A DNA stretch of 64,000 bases from Modestobacter sp. VKM Ac-2977 (GCF_026968045.1 NZ_JAPVBQ010000002.1:298933-362932); one strand, 5' to 3'. Positions 8,066-17,012 are shown, counted from the first letter of the stretch. Program-made: numbers and translations. Notes: generated by a model from the sequence alone, not told the origin.

Positions 8066-9094
8066 TCAGGCGTCGGCGACCTTCGGTGCCACCTCGGTGC
8101 CGAGCAGCTCGATGCCGCGCAGCAGGTCGGCGTGCGCCAGCCGGGGGTTGGTCATCTGCAGCGAGATCCGGTCGACCCCGCCGACCTGCCCGGAGATCCG
8201 CACCAGCTTCTCGGCCACGGTGTCCGGGTCGCCCATGAAGAAGGCCCCGTTCGGCCCGCTGGTGGCGTCGAACTGCGCCCGGGACGGCTGGGAGAAGCCG
8301 CGCTCGCGGGAGATCTTGGCGAACATCTCGTGCCACCCCGGGTAGATGGTGTCCGCGGCGGCCTGGTTGCTGTCGGCGACGTACCCGAACACGTGCAGCC
8401 CCACCTGCAGCTTCTCCGGCGCGTGCCCGGCCTGGGCACCGGCGCGGCGGTAGAGGTCGATCAGCGGCGCGAACTGGCGGGGCTCGCCGCCGATGATCGC
8501 GACCATGAGCGGCAGCCCGAGCAGCCCGGCCCGAGCGAAGGACTCGGGGCTGCCCCCGACGCCCACCCAGATCGGCAGCGGGTCCTGCAGCGGCCGCGGG
8601 TACACGCCCTGGCCGCTCAGCGCCGGGCGGTGCCGGCCGGACCAGGTGACCTGCTCGGAGTCGCGGATCTGCAGCAGCAGGTCGAGCTTCTCGCTGAAGA
8701 GCGTGTCGTAGTCGCCCAGGGAGAGCCCGAACAGCGGGAAGGCCTCGGTGAACGAACCGCGCCCCACGACCAGGTCGATCCGGCCCTTGGCGATCAGGTC
8801 GAGGGTGGCGAACTGCTGGAAGACCCGCACCGGGTCGGCGGCGCTGAGCACGGTCACCGCGCTGCCCAGCCGGATCCGGGAGGTCCGCGCCGCGGCGGCC
8901 GCCAGGATGACCGCCGGCGCCGAGTCGTAGTACTCGCTGCGGTGGTGCTCGCCGATCCCGAAGGAGTACAGCCCCACGCGGTCGGCGAGCTCGATCTCCT
9001 CGAGCAGGTCCGCCATCCGCTCCTCGGGGCCGACGAGGCGCTCCGTGGTCGGGTCGGTCACTGCTGAGACGAAGCTGTCGACGCCGAGGTGCAT
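8066..9094 (-). CDS. LLM class flavin-dependent oxidoreductase
   Basis: A 342-residue luciferase-like monooxygenase-fold protein. N-terminal VGLYSFGIGEHHRSEYYDS contains the conserved EHH of the family. RIRLGSAVTVLSAADPVRVFQQ and RIDLVVGRGSF follow, with late PLPIWVGVGGSPES. These enzymes use FMN or F420 supplied by a reductase. EHH with a long form of about 340 residues is typical of the LLM group common in actinobacteria. A strong AGGAGG precedes the ATG at 9094. It stands alone, divergent from an M20 amidohydrolase. The substrate is not apparent. Confidence 0.85.
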   Translation of the reverse strand: MHLGVDSFVSAVTDPTTERLVGPEERMADLLEEIELADRVGLYSFGIGEHHRSEYYDSAPAVILAAAAARTSRIRLGSAVTVLSAADPVRVFQQFATLDLIAKGRIDLVVGRGSFTEAFPLFGLSLGDYDTLFSEKLDLLLQIRDSEQVTWSGRHRPALSGQGVYPRPLQDPLPIWVGVGGSPESFARAGLLGLPLMVAIIGGEPRQFAPLIDLYRRAGAQAGHAPEKLQVGLHVFGYVADSNQAAADTIYPGWHEMFAKISRERGFSQPSRAQFDATSGPNGAFFMGDPDTVAEKLVRISGQVGGVDRISLQMTNPRLAHADLLRGIELLGTEVAPKVADA

Positions 9095-9217
9095 GGGGTC
9101 CTCCTGGGGGCTCGCGGACGACGCGGGTCGGCGTCCGTCAAGCGCTCAACCAACTGCCGACCGAGATCGTTCCCCACCGGACCTCCCGGGTGCCCCGGCA
9201 CCGGGTAGACACGGTCC

Positions 9218-10555
9218 ATGACCGACCACGCCGACGCCCGGCTCCCCCGCCCGGCGGACCCCGCCCACCTGGACCAGCTGCGGGCGGCCACCGACCGCGC
9301 GGCCGCCACCGCCGAGCCGCTCGCCTCGGCCCACGACGGCGCCCCCGAGGAGCTGCTGGCCCGGGCCGAGCAGGCGATCGAGTCGGCGTCGGCGGACCTG
9401 CTGGGGCTCAGCCACGACCTGCACGCCCATCCCGAGGAGGGGTACGCCGAGCACCGCTCGGCCCGGGCGGTGGCCGACCTGCTCGCCCGCTCCGGGATCG
9501 AGGCCGAGGTCGGCGTGTTCGGCCTGGAGACGGCGCTGCGGGCCGGCGTGGGCAGCGGCGGGCCGACGGTGGCGGTGCTGGCCGAGTACGACGCGCTGCC
9601 CGGCATCGGCCACGGCTGCGGCCACAACGTCATCTGCGCGTCCGCCGTGGGCGCCTTCCTCGGCCTGGCCGCCGTGCTGGCCGACGGCGAGGTGCCCGGG
9701 ACGGCGCTGCTGCTGGGCACCCCCGCCGAGGAGGGCGGCGGCGGCAAGGAGGTGATGGCCCGCGCCGGCGCGTTCGACGGCGTCGACGCCGTGGTGATGC
9801 TGCACCCGTTCTCCTACGACGCCGCGGTGCAGCCCTTCCTCGGCCGCCGCCAGCTGCGCGCCGTCTACACCGGCATCGCCGCGCACGCCTCGGCCCAGCC
9901 GTTCATGGGCCGCAACGCACTGGACGCCGTGGTCGCCGGCTACAACGGCGTGGCGATGCTGCGCCAGCACGTCCCGGACACCGACCGGGTGCACGGCGTC
10001 ATCACCGACGGCGGGCAGCGGCCCAACGTCGTCCCGGAGACCGCCGAGGCGCTCTACTACGTGCGCTCCGCCACGCCGGAGACGCTGGCCGACCTCAGCC
10101 GCCGGGTGGAGGCGGTCATGGCCGCCGCCGCGGAGATGACCGGCTGCGGGTACGAGCTGTTCTGGGACGAGCTGCCGGCCTACCTGCCGATCCGGGCCAA
10201 CCTGGAGCTCGCCGCCCGGTGGACCCGGCACCAGGCCCGCCGGGGCCGCACCGCCCTCCCGCCCGGCGTGACCCCGGCGTCGCTTGCCGGGTCGACCGAC
10301 CTGGGCAACGTGAGCGTCCGGGTGCCCTCGATCCACCCGATGATCGCCATCGCCGGGCCGGACACCTCCATGCACACCACCGGCTTCGCCGAGGCCGCCG
10401 CCTCCCCGGCCGGTGACAAGGGGGTGCTGGACGGCGCGGTGGGCCTGGCGCTCACCGCGCTGGACGCGCTGGTCGACCCGGCCGTGCTGGCCGCGGCGAG
10501 GGCGGAGTTCGAAGCGGACGGCGGCGTCCTGGAGCTCACCGACCTGCTGGGGTGA
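9218..10555 (+). CDS. M20 family amidohydrolase/peptidase (AbgB-like)
   Basis: A 445-residue M20 metallohydrolase. An N-terminal helical leader (residues 1-60) precedes HAHPEEGYAEHRSA and then GIGHGCGHNVICASAVG, which carries the metal-binding HGCGH pattern. TPAEEGGGGKEVM and a dimerisation domain around AHASAQPFMGRNALDAVV follow. The C terminus has DLGNVS and the metal-binding HTTGFAEAA. This is the p-aminobenzoyl-glutamate hydrolase / amidohydrolase subgroup, which cleaves N-acyl amino acids or dipeptides. It is divergent from the LLM oxidoreductase, and 95 bp separate it from the phosphoketolase gene. The exact substrate is unknown. Confidence 0.85.
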   Translation: MTDHADARLPRPADPAHLDQLRAATDRAAATAEPLASAHDGAPEELLARAEQAIESASADLLGLSHDLHAHPEEGYAEHRSARAVADLLARSGIEAEVGVFGLETALRAGVGSGGPTVAVLAEYDALPGIGHGCGHNVICASAVGAFLGLAAVLADGEVPGTALLLGTPAEEGGGGKEVMARAGAFDGVDAVVMLHPFSYDAAVQPFLGRRQLRAVYTGIAAHASAQPFMGRNALDAVVAGYNGVAMLRQHVPDTDRVHGVITDGGQRPNVVPETAEALYYVRSATPETLADLSRRVEAVMAAAAEMTGCGYELFWDELPAYLPIRANLELAARWTRHQARRGRTALPPGVTPASLAGSTDLGNVSVRVPSIHPMIAIAGPDTSMHTTGFAEAAASPAGDKGVLDGAVGLALTALDALVDPAVLAAARAEFEADGGVLELTDLLG

Positions 10556-10650
10556 CGGGACCTTCGACCCGGGCGCCCGGCGGCCCGGTCCGCGCACGAT
10601 CGGACCGCGCCGACCCCCGGCGTTCACCCGCGACCGACAGTGTGGAGCGC

Positions 10651-13053
10651 ATGACCGAGCAGGCGACCGCGACGGTGCACTACCCCGACGACGAACTCGA
10701 CCTGGACCTGCGGTGGTGGGCCGCGGCCAACTACCTCACCGTCGGCCAGATCTACCTGCGGGACAACGCGCTGCTCCGCCGGCCGCTCGCACACGCCGAC
10801 GTCAAGCCGAGGCTGCTCGGTCACTGGGGCACCAGCCCCGGCCTGTCGGCGCTGTACGTGCAGCTCAACCGGCTGATCCGGCGTACCGGCACCCCGTGCC
10901 TCTACGTCGCCGGGCCCGGTCACGGCGGCCCGGCGCTGGTCGCCGCCACCTACCTGGAGGGCACCTACAGCGAGGTCTACCCGCAGGTGGGCGGGGACGC
11001 CGAGGGGCTGCTGCGGCTGTTCCGGCAGTTCTCCAGCCCCGGCGGCATCCCGAGCCACGTGAGCGTGCAGACCCCGGGCAGCATCCACGAGGGCGGGGAG
11101 CTGGGCTACGCGCTGGTGCACGCCGCCGGGGCCGCCTTCGACTCCCCCGACCTGCTGGTGGCCTGTGTGGTCGGGGACGGCGAGGCGGAGACCGGCCCGC
11201 TGTCCGGCTCCTGGAAGATCCCCGCCTTCCTGGACGCCCGCCGGGACGGCGCCGTCCTGCCGGTGCTGCACCTGAACGGCTACAAGATCAACAGCCCGAC
11301 GGTCTGGGGCCGGTCGTCGGACGGGGAGATCGCCGACTACCTGAGCAGCCAGGGCTGGGCGCCGGTGTTCGTCGCCGGCGACGACCCGCGCACCGTGTTC
11401 CGGGACCTGGAGGCCGCCGTGCGCACCTCGCACGACCGGATCCGGGAGATCCAGGCCGCCGCCCGCGGCGGGGCCGAGGACGTGCGCCCGGGCTGGCCGG
11501 CGATCGTGCTGCGCACGCCCAAGGGCTGGACCGGCCCCCACGAGGTGGACGGCGTGCAGATCGAGGACACCTTCCGCGCCCACCAGGTGCCGCTGTCGGG
11601 GGTGCAGACCGACGGCGCGCACCTGGCCCTGCTGGAGGACTGGCTGCGCTCCTACTCCCCCGAGACCCTCTTCACCGCCGAGGGCGCGCTGGTGCCCGAG
11701 CTGGCCGCGCTGGCCCCCGGCGGCGACCTGCGGATGGGCGCGACGCCGTACGCGAACGGCGGGCGCCGCCGCACCCCGCTGGACCTGCCCCCGCTGGAGC
11801 CCTACGCCGTCGACGTCCCGGCACCGGGGACCACCTACGCCCAGACCACCCACCCGCTCGGTGAGCTGCTGCGCGACGTCTACACCCGCACGACCACCGA
11901 CGACGGCGGCGGGACCTTCCGATTGTTCTGTCCCGACGAGACGGCCAGCAACCGGCTCCAGTCGGTGTTCGAGGTGACCGACCGCTGCCTGCAGTCCGAG
12001 GTGCTGCCCACCGACGACCACCTCTCCCCGCACGGCCGGGTCATGGAGGTGCTGTCGGAGCACCTGTGCCAGGGATGGCTGGAGGGCTACCTGCTGTCCG
12101 GCCGGCACGGCCTCTTCGCCACCTACGAGGCCTTCGCCATGGTGAGCGCCTCGATGGTCATCCAGCACGTGAAGTGGCTGCAGCACGCCGCGACGCTGCC
12201 CTGGCGGGCGCCGGTCTCCTCGCTGACGATCCTGCTGACCAGCACCTGCTGGCGCAACGACCACAACGGCTTCAGCCACCAGGGCCCCGGCCTGCTGGAC
12301 ACCGTCATCCCGCTCTCCCCGCAGGTGGTGCGGGTGTGGCTGCCGCCGGACGCGAACACCCTGCTGTCGGTGGCCGAGCACTGCCTGCAGAGCACCGACC
12401 ACGTGAACCTGCTGATCGCCGACAAGCAGCCGCACCTGCAGTACCTGACGCTGGAGCAGGCGCACGCCCACGCGGCGGCCGGGGCGTCGGTGTGGGAGTG
12501 GGCCGGCACCGAGGACGACGGGCAGGCGGAGCCCGACGTGGTGCTGGCCGCCGCCGGCGACGTCCCGACGATGGAGACCCTGGCGGCCGCCGAACTGCTG
12601 CGGGAGTGGGTGCCCGCGCTGCGGGTCCGGATGGTGAACGTGATCGACCTGATGGGCCTGCTCCCCCCGGACGACCACCCGCACGGGTTCTCCGAGCAGC
12701 ACTTCGACCAGCTGTTCACCGCCGACACCGACGTCGTCTTCGCCTTCCACGGCTACCCGCGCGCGGTGCACCAGCTGCTGCACGGCCGCCCCGACCCGGG
12801 CCGCTTCCACGTGCGCGGCTTCGAGGAGCAGGGGACGACGACCACCCCCTTCGACATGGTGGTGCTCAACCGGATGAGCCGGTACCACCTGGTGATCGAG
12901 GCGCTGCGCCGCTCCCGGCGGGCGCCGGAGCGGGGCGCGGAGCTGGTCCAGTTCTGCCGCGCGCAGCTCGACCGGCACCACGGGTACGTGCGCGAGCACC
13001 TGGAGGACATGCCGGAGGTCCGGGACTGGACCTGGGGGGCGGGGCGCGGATGA
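10651..13053 (+). CDS. xfp: Phosphoketolase (xylulose-5-P / fructose-6-P)
   Basis: An 800-residue thiamine-diphosphate enzyme that splits xylulose 5-phosphate (or fructose 6-phosphate) with phosphate to acetyl phosphate plus glyceraldehyde 3-phosphate (or erythrose 4-phosphate). Family signatures are HWGTSPGLSALY, YVAGPGHGGPAL, EGTYSEVYP, the ThDP-binding GDGEAETGPLSGSWK and LNGYKINSPT, with DDHNGFSHQ in the second half. Length equals the usual 790-830 residues. The ATG at 10651 is preferred to the upstream in-frame ATG at 10552, which would add a non-conserved leader overlapping the previous gene. Its stop overlaps the acetate kinase ATG, so acetyl phosphate production and use are coupled. 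Confidence 0.95.
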   Translation: MTEQATATVHYPDDELDLDLRWWAAANYLTVGQIYLRDNALLRRPLAHADVKPRLLGHWGTSPGLSALYVQLNRLIRRTGTPCLYVAGPGHGGPALVAATYLEGTYSEVYPQVGGDAEGLLRLFRQFSSPGGIPSHVSVQTPGSIHEGGELGYALVHAAGAAFDSPDLLVACVVGDGEAETGPLSGSWKIPAFLDARRDGAVLPVLHLNGYKINSPTVWGRSSDGEIADYLSSQGWAPVFVAGDDPRTVFRDLEAAVRTSHDRIREIQAAARGGAEDVRPGWPAIVLRTPKGWTGPHEVDGVQIEDTFRAHQVPLSGVQTDGAHLALLEDWLRSYSPETLFTAEGALVPELAALAPGGDLRMGATPYANGGRRRTPLDLPPLEPYAVDVPAPGTTYAQTTHPLGELLRDVYTRTTTDDGGGTFRLFCPDETASNRLQSVFEVTDRCLQSEVLPTDDHLSPHGRVMEVLSEHLCQGWLEGYLLSGRHGLFATYEAFAMVSASMVIQHVKWLQHAATLPWRAPVSSLTILLTSTCWRNDHNGFSHQGPGLLDTVIPLSPQVVRVWLPPDANTLLSVAEHCLQSTDHVNLLIADKQPHLQYLTLEQAHAHAAAGASVWEWAGTEDDGQAEPDVVLAAAGDVPTMETLAAAELLREWVPALRVRMVNVIDLMGLLPPDDHPHGFSEQHFDQLFTADTDVVFAFHGYPRAVHQLLHGRPDPGRFHVRGFEEQGTTTTPFDMVVLNRMSRYHLVIEALRRSRRAPERGAELVQFCRAQLDRHHGYVREHLEDMPEVRDWTWGAGRG

Positions 13054-14132
13054 CCGACGGAGCCGTCCTGGCCGTCAACCCCGGCTCCCGGTCCCTGAAG
13101 GCCGCCGTGCACGACGCGGCCGGGCACCGGCTGCTCGACGTGCACGTCACCCGGCCGGTCGACGACGCCCGCACCGCGGTCGCCGAGCTGGCCGACCGGG
13201 TGGCCGCCGAGGGCATCCAGCTCATCGCCGTCGCCCACCGGGTGGTGCACGGCGGGCCGGAGCACGTCCGGCCGGCGCTGGTGGACGACGAGCTGCTCGC
13301 GTCGCTGCGGGCGCTGGCGCCCTTCGCCCCGCTGCACCTGCCCGGGGACGTCGCGGAGATCGCGGCCGCCCGGGCGCAGTGGCCCGACCTGCCGCAGGTC
13401 GCCTGCTTCGACACCGCGTTCCACGCCGACCTGCCCGCGGAGGCCCGGCGGCTGCCGCTGCCCGCCGAGGTCGACGCCCTCGGGGTGCGGCGCTACGGCT
13501 TCCACGGGCTCAACCTCGAGCACGTGGTCGACACCGTCCCCGAGCTCGGCCGGGCGGTGATCGCCCACCTGGGCGGCGGCTGCAGCGTCACCGCGGTGGC
13601 CGAGGGCCGATCGGTGGCGACCTCGATGAGCTTCTCCCCCACCGGCGGCGTCCTGTCGGCGAGCCGCAGCGGCGACCTGGACCCCGACGCGCTGCTGTTC
13701 CTGGCCGACCGAGGCTGGTCGGTCGAGGAGCTGCGCGACCTGGTCGACCACCGCTCGGGGCTGGCCGGGATCGCCGGCTCCACCGACGTCCGGGAGATCA
13801 CCGAGCGGGCAGACGCCGGGGACGCCGACAGCCGGTTGGCCCTCGACGTCCTCAGCCGATCGGTGGCGGTCGCCGTCGCCGGGTACACCGCGGTGCTCGG
13901 CGGCCTGGACACCCTGGTGTTCACCGGCGGCGTGGGCGAGCACTCGGCGCCCGTGCGCGCCGCCGTCGCCGACCGGCTGACCCACCTCGGCGTCGTCCTG
14001 GACCCCGCGGCGACCGCGCCCGGGGACCTGTCCGCCGCGGGGGCGGCGGTGCGCACCCTCGTCGTCCCGGCCGACGAGGAGGTCGTGCTGGACCGGCAGG
14101 CCCGCCGGGTGCTCCGCGAGCTCAGCCGCTGA
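13050..14132 (+). CDS. ackA: Acetate kinase (divergent)
   Basis: A 360-residue ASKHA-fold kinase converting acetyl phosphate plus ADP to acetate plus ATP. Visible motifs are VLAVNPGSRSLK (N-terminal phosphate loop), AHRVVHGG, CFDTAFH with the catalytic Asp, YGFHGLN, HLGGGCSV, SRSGDLDPD with the conserved Arg, FTGGVGEHS and VVPADEE with the C-terminal Glu. It is about 35-40 residues shorter than typical AckA. The usual HLGNG and DTSMG read HLGGG and ATSMS here, so kinetics or substrate may differ. The ATG overlaps the xfp stop (ATGA). The 3' end overlaps the convergent mug gene by 11 bp. Confidence 0.85.
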   Translation: MTDGAVLAVNPGSRSLKAAVHDAAGHRLLDVHVTRPVDDARTAVAELADRVAAEGIQLIAVAHRVVHGGPEHVRPALVDDELLASLRALAPFAPLHLPGDVAEIAAARAQWPDLPQVACFDTAFHADLPAEARRLPLPAEVDALGVRRYGFHGLNLEHVVDTVPELGRAVIAHLGGGCSVTAVAEGRSVATSMSFSPTGGVLSASRSGDLDPDALLFLADRGWSVEELRDLVDHRSGLAGIAGSTDVREITERADAGDADSRLALDVLSRSVAVAVAGYTAVLGGLDTLVFTGGVGEHSAPVRAAVADRLTHLGVVLDPAATAPGDLSAAGAAVRTLVVPADEEVVLDRQARRVLRELSR

Positions 14133-14661
14133 CCTCGGGGGCGTCGCGCAGCTCCCGGTACAGCCGGGCCAGGTCGGGCAGCTGGTGGTGGGCGTTGAGC
14201 CCGCTGGGGTTCGGCGCGACCCAGGTGGTCACCCCGCCGACCCGCTCGGGCTGGCGCCCCAGCGTGGCCCGCGGCCGGTCGAACGCCTGTCGCCAGGCGG
14301 TGACCCCGAGGACGGCGAGCACCCGCGGCCGGTACCGGGCCACCAGCGCCTCGAGCGCCTCTGCGCCGGCGCGCAGCTCGGCGGGGTCCAGCTCGGCCGC
14401 CGTCCGGGTCGGCCGGTCGACGACGTTGGTCACCCCGAGCCCGTGGCGCAGCAGCTCCGGGCCCTCCGCCGGGGTCAGCCGGCGCGGGGTGAGGCCGGCC
14501 AGGTGCAGCGCGGGCCAGAACCGGTTGCCCGGCCGGGCGAAGTGCTGACCGGTCTCCGCCGAGCGCAGCGACGGGTTGATCCCGCAGAACAGCACGTCCA
14601 GGCCAGGGGCGATCAGGTCGGGCACCGGTTTCGACCCTCCGTGCGCTGTCATGGCGGCCAT
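14122..14661 (-). CDS. mug: G/U mismatch-specific uracil/thymine DNA glycosylase
   Basis: A 179-residue member of the Mug/TDG branch of the uracil-DNA glycosylase superfamily. It has FCGINPSLRSAETGQHFARP (motif A region) followed by GNRFWPALHLAGL, and the C-terminal NPSGLNAHH. The family excises uracil, thymine or ethenocytosine opposite guanine by binding the flipped base. The start at 14661 has a purine-rich GGGGCGGGA upstream, and the internal ATG at 14652 is an alternative. It converges on ackA with an 11-bp coding overlap, so the two transcripts must be antisense at their ends. Confidence 0.88.
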   Translation of the reverse strand: MAAMTAHGGSKPVPDLIAPGLDVLFCGINPSLRSAETGQHFARPGNRFWPALHLAGLTPRRLTPAEGPELLRHGLGVTNVVDRPTRTAAELDPAELRAGAEALEALVARYRPRVLAVLGVTAWRQAFDRPRATLGRQPERVGGVTTWVAPNPSGLNAHHQLPDLARLYRELRDAPEVSG

Positions 14662-14751
14662 GATCCCGCCCCGGTGTGCGGCCGGGCCCGGCACGGGTGA
14701 GGCTGTCCCGGGCACATCGCCCGAAGGACAGTCGAAGGACAGAGGAGCACC

Positions 14752-15612
14752 ATGGCGCGGGCAGCGGTCACCGGCAGCAGCGGGAAGCTCGGCCGGGCGG
14801 TGGTCACCCACCTGGTCGAGCAGGGCTGGGACGTCCTCGCCCTGGACCGGGTGCCCAGCCCGCGGGCCGACGTCGAGTCCGCGGTCGTCGACCTCACCGA
14901 TTCCGGCCAGGCGGTCGAGGCGCTGGCCGGCTTCGACGAGCACCGCGCGCCGATCGACGCCCTGGTGCACCTCGCCGCCGTCCCCGCGCCCGGCCTGCTG
15001 CCGAACGCGGCCACCTTCGCCAACAACGTGACCGCCTCCTACAACGTCTACAGCGCCGCGCTGCGGGCCGGCGTCCGGAAGATCGTCTGGGCCTCCAGCG
15101 AGACGGTGCTGGGCCTGCCCTTCGACGAGGCCCCGCCCTACGTCCCGGTCGACGAGGAGTACGCGCCCCGGCCGACGACCACGTACTCGCTGGTCAAGAC
15201 GCTGGAGGAGGAGCTGGCCCGGCAGCTGTGCCGCTGGCACCCGGACCTGTCGATGACCGGGCTGCGGTTCAGCAACGTCATGTACCCCGAGGACTACGCC
15301 GCCTTCCCCGGCTACGACGCCGACCCGGCCGTGCGGCGCTGGAACCTGTGGGGCTACATCGACGCCCGCGACGGCGCCCAGGCGGTGCGGCGGGGCCTGG
15401 AGCACCGCGAGCCGGGGGCCGACGTGTTCATCGTGGCCAACGCCGACACGGTCTCCGCCCGGCCGAACGACGAGCTGCTGGACGCGCAGTTCCCCGGCGT
15501 CCCGCGCCGCCGGGAGGTCGGCGAGCACGAGACGCTGCTGTCGATCGACAAGGCCCGCCGGGTGCTCGGCTTCGCGCCCGAGCACTCCTGGCGGGACTCC
15601 GTCGGCCGGTGA
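14752..15612 (+). CDS. NAD-dependent epimerase/dehydratase (extended SDR)
   Basis: A 286-residue extended short-chain dehydrogenase. The dinucleotide loop is TGSSGKLGRAVV near residues 7-18, ALVHLAAVPAPG follows, the catalytic Ser is in WASSETVLG, and the Tyr-Lys pair is in TYSLVKTLEEEL. The layout resembles nucleotide-sugar epimerases and uronate dehydrogenases. There is no clear sugar-nucleotide pocket to decide between them. A GGAGCACC precedes the ATG. The stop overlaps the GTG of the next gene (GTGA), tying it to a glucose-6-phosphate dehydrogenase-like enzyme, so a sugar or sugar-acid substrate is likely. Confidence 0.82.
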   Translation: MARAAVTGSSGKLGRAVVTHLVEQGWDVLALDRVPSPRADVESAVVDLTDSGQAVEALAGFDEHRAPIDALVHLAAVPAPGLLPNAATFANNVTASYNVYSAALRAGVRKIVWASSETVLGLPFDEAPPYVPVDEEYAPRPTTTYSLVKTLEEELARQLCRWHPDLSMTGLRFSNVMYPEDYAAFPGYDADPAVRRWNLWGYIDARDGAQAVRRGLEHREPGADVFIVANADTVSARPNDELLDAQFPGVPRRREVGEHETLLSIDKARRVLGFAPEHSWRDSVGR

Positions 15613-16922
15613 TCAGCCGGCTGCTCCTGCTCGGCGCCACCGGCGACCTCGCCGGCCGCTTCCTGCTGCCCGCCCTCGCCGAGTCGCTCGCGGCGGGCCG
15701 GCTGCCGGCAGGGCTGCAGCTGCTGGGGGCCGCCGAGCAGGACTGGGACGACGCCCGGTTCGCCGAGCACGTCGCCACCCGGCTGCGGGAGCACGCCGGT
15801 GACCTGCCGGCGACCGCCCGGCAGGCGCTGGTGGACGCCGCCCGCTACCGCCGGGTCGACCTGGCCGAGCCGGACACCGTCGCGGCCGCGGTGACCGCCT
15901 TCACCGGGACCGGGCCGGTCGCCGGGTACCTGGCGCTGCCGCCCGTGCTGTTCCCCGCGGCCGTCCGGGCCCTGGGGGCCGCCGGACTCCCGCCGGGCAG
16001 CCGGATCGCGGTGGAGAAGCCGTTCGGCCGGGACCTGCCCGACGCACAGGCGCTGAACGCGCTGCTCGCGGAGGCGACCGGCGACGTCGCGGAGGCGGCC
16101 TTCCGGGTCGACCACTTCCTGGGCATGCCGGCGGTGGCCGCCCTGCTCGAGCTCCGGCAGCCCGGCGGCGTCCTGGCCGGGCGGTGGAGCGCGGAGCACC
16201 TCGCCCGGGTCGACGTCGTCTGGGAGGAGACCCTGGACGTCGAGGGCCGGGCCGGCTTCTACGACCGGACCGGCGCGCTGCGCGACGTGCTGCAGAACCA
16301 CCTGGTCCAGGTGCTGACCGTGCTGGCGATGGAGCCGCCCGCGACGTCGGCCGAGGCCGACCTGCACCGGGTACGGCTGGACCTGCTCCGGGCGGTGCGG
16401 GTGCCCGAGGTGGCGGCCACCCGCCGGGCGCGCTACACGGCCGGCCCGTCCACCCGGGCCTACGTCGACGAGGACGGCGTCGACCCGGCCCGGTGCACCG
16501 AGACCTTCGCCGAGCTGGAGTTGACGGTGGACACGCCGCGGTGGGCCGGCACCCGGTTCGTGCTGCGCACCGGCAAGGCCCTGGCCACCGACCGCAAGCA
16601 CGTGGCGCTGCACCTCCGGGCGCCCGCGCCCGCGGAGTGCCCGCCGGGGGTCGAGCGGGTCGCCGAGGACCGGCTGCACGTCCCGCTGGACGGCGCCCGG
16701 CAGGCCGGCGCCGGGGTGGCGGTGCACGCACCGGGCGAGCGCAGCGCCTACAGCGCGGTGCTCACCGACGTGCTGTCCGGCAGCAGCCGCACCGCGGTCA
16801 GCGCCGCGGAGGCGGAGGAGGCCTGGCGATTCGTCGACCCGGTGCTGCGGGCCTGGGCCGGCGGCGAGCCGCCGCTGCTGGAGCACCCCGCCGGCTCCGC
16901 CGGGCCGCCCGGGGAACGCTGA
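15609..16922 (+). CDS. Glucose-6-phosphate 1-dehydrogenase-like protein
   Basis: A 437-residue protein with the fold and key motifs of G6PD. The N-terminal dinucleotide loop is LLGATGDLAGRFLLPAL, EKPFGRDLPDAQ matches the family's EKPxGxDL, and RVDHFLGM aligns with the substrate-binding RIDHYLGK. LQNHLVQVLTVLAMEPP and RTGKALATDRK are also canonical. It is 50-70 residues shorter than standard Zwf, and the LGK lysine is Met here. It may therefore use a different sugar or sugar phosphate, so I give no zwf symbol. The GTG at 15609 overlaps the epimerase stop. Confidence 0.78.
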   Translation: MISRLLLLGATGDLAGRFLLPALAESLAAGRLPAGLQLLGAAEQDWDDARFAEHVATRLREHAGDLPATARQALVDAARYRRVDLAEPDTVAAAVTAFTGTGPVAGYLALPPVLFPAAVRALGAAGLPPGSRIAVEKPFGRDLPDAQALNALLAEATGDVAEAAFRVDHFLGMPAVAALLELRQPGGVLAGRWSAEHLARVDVVWEETLDVEGRAGFYDRTGALRDVLQNHLVQVLTVLAMEPPATSAEADLHRVRLDLLRAVRVPEVAATRRARYTAGPSTRAYVDEDGVDPARCTETFAELELTVDTPRWAGTRFVLRTGKALATDRKHVALHLRAPAPAECPPGVERVAEDRLHVPLDGARQAGAGVAVHAPGERSAYSAVLTDVLSGSSRTAVSAAEAEEAWRFVDPVLRAWAGGEPPLLEHPAGSAGPPGER

Positions 16923-16951
16923 CCACGGCCCACCGCCCAGAGCGCCGGCGC

Positions 16952-16977
16952 GACTCGGTGGGGGTCCACCGAGTCGT
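16952..16977 (+). terminator. Hairpin downstream of the G6PD-like gene
   Basis: An 11-bp perfect stem (16952-16962 with 16967-16977) closes a GGGT loop 30 bp after the G6PD-like stop. It could terminate that operon. Its right arm is also the first unit of the 12-bp repeat array that follows, so it may instead be an operator. Confidence 0.45.
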
Positions 16978-17012
16978 CCACCGCCCGGTCCACCTGGTGA
17001 TCCACGAGTGGC
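16965..17012. repeat. Four tandem 12-bp units beginning (G/A)TCCAC
   Basis: Units start at 16965, 16977, 16989 and 17001, an exact 12-bp period. The first three open with GTCCACC and the last with ATCCACG. The last unit ends 127 bp upstream of the flavohaemoprotein start. A regular tandem array in a promoter region suggests a multi-site regulator. Nothing in the window identifies which one. Confidence 0.6.

Noticed and set aside
8055-8070. GGTTGACC near the end of the LLM oxidoreductase gene as a fifth copy of the 337-408 decamer
   Set aside because: Only the core matches, it is isolated, and it has no phased partner, so it is likely chance.
10622-10628. GTTCACC before phosphoketolase as a PHO box
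   Set aside because: It is a single unit. The sequences 11 bp on either side do not repeat it.
10624-12999. 791-residue open frame antisense to phosphoketolase
   Set aside because: High GC removes stop codons from shadow frames. The phosphoketolase reading has all ThDP and family motifs.
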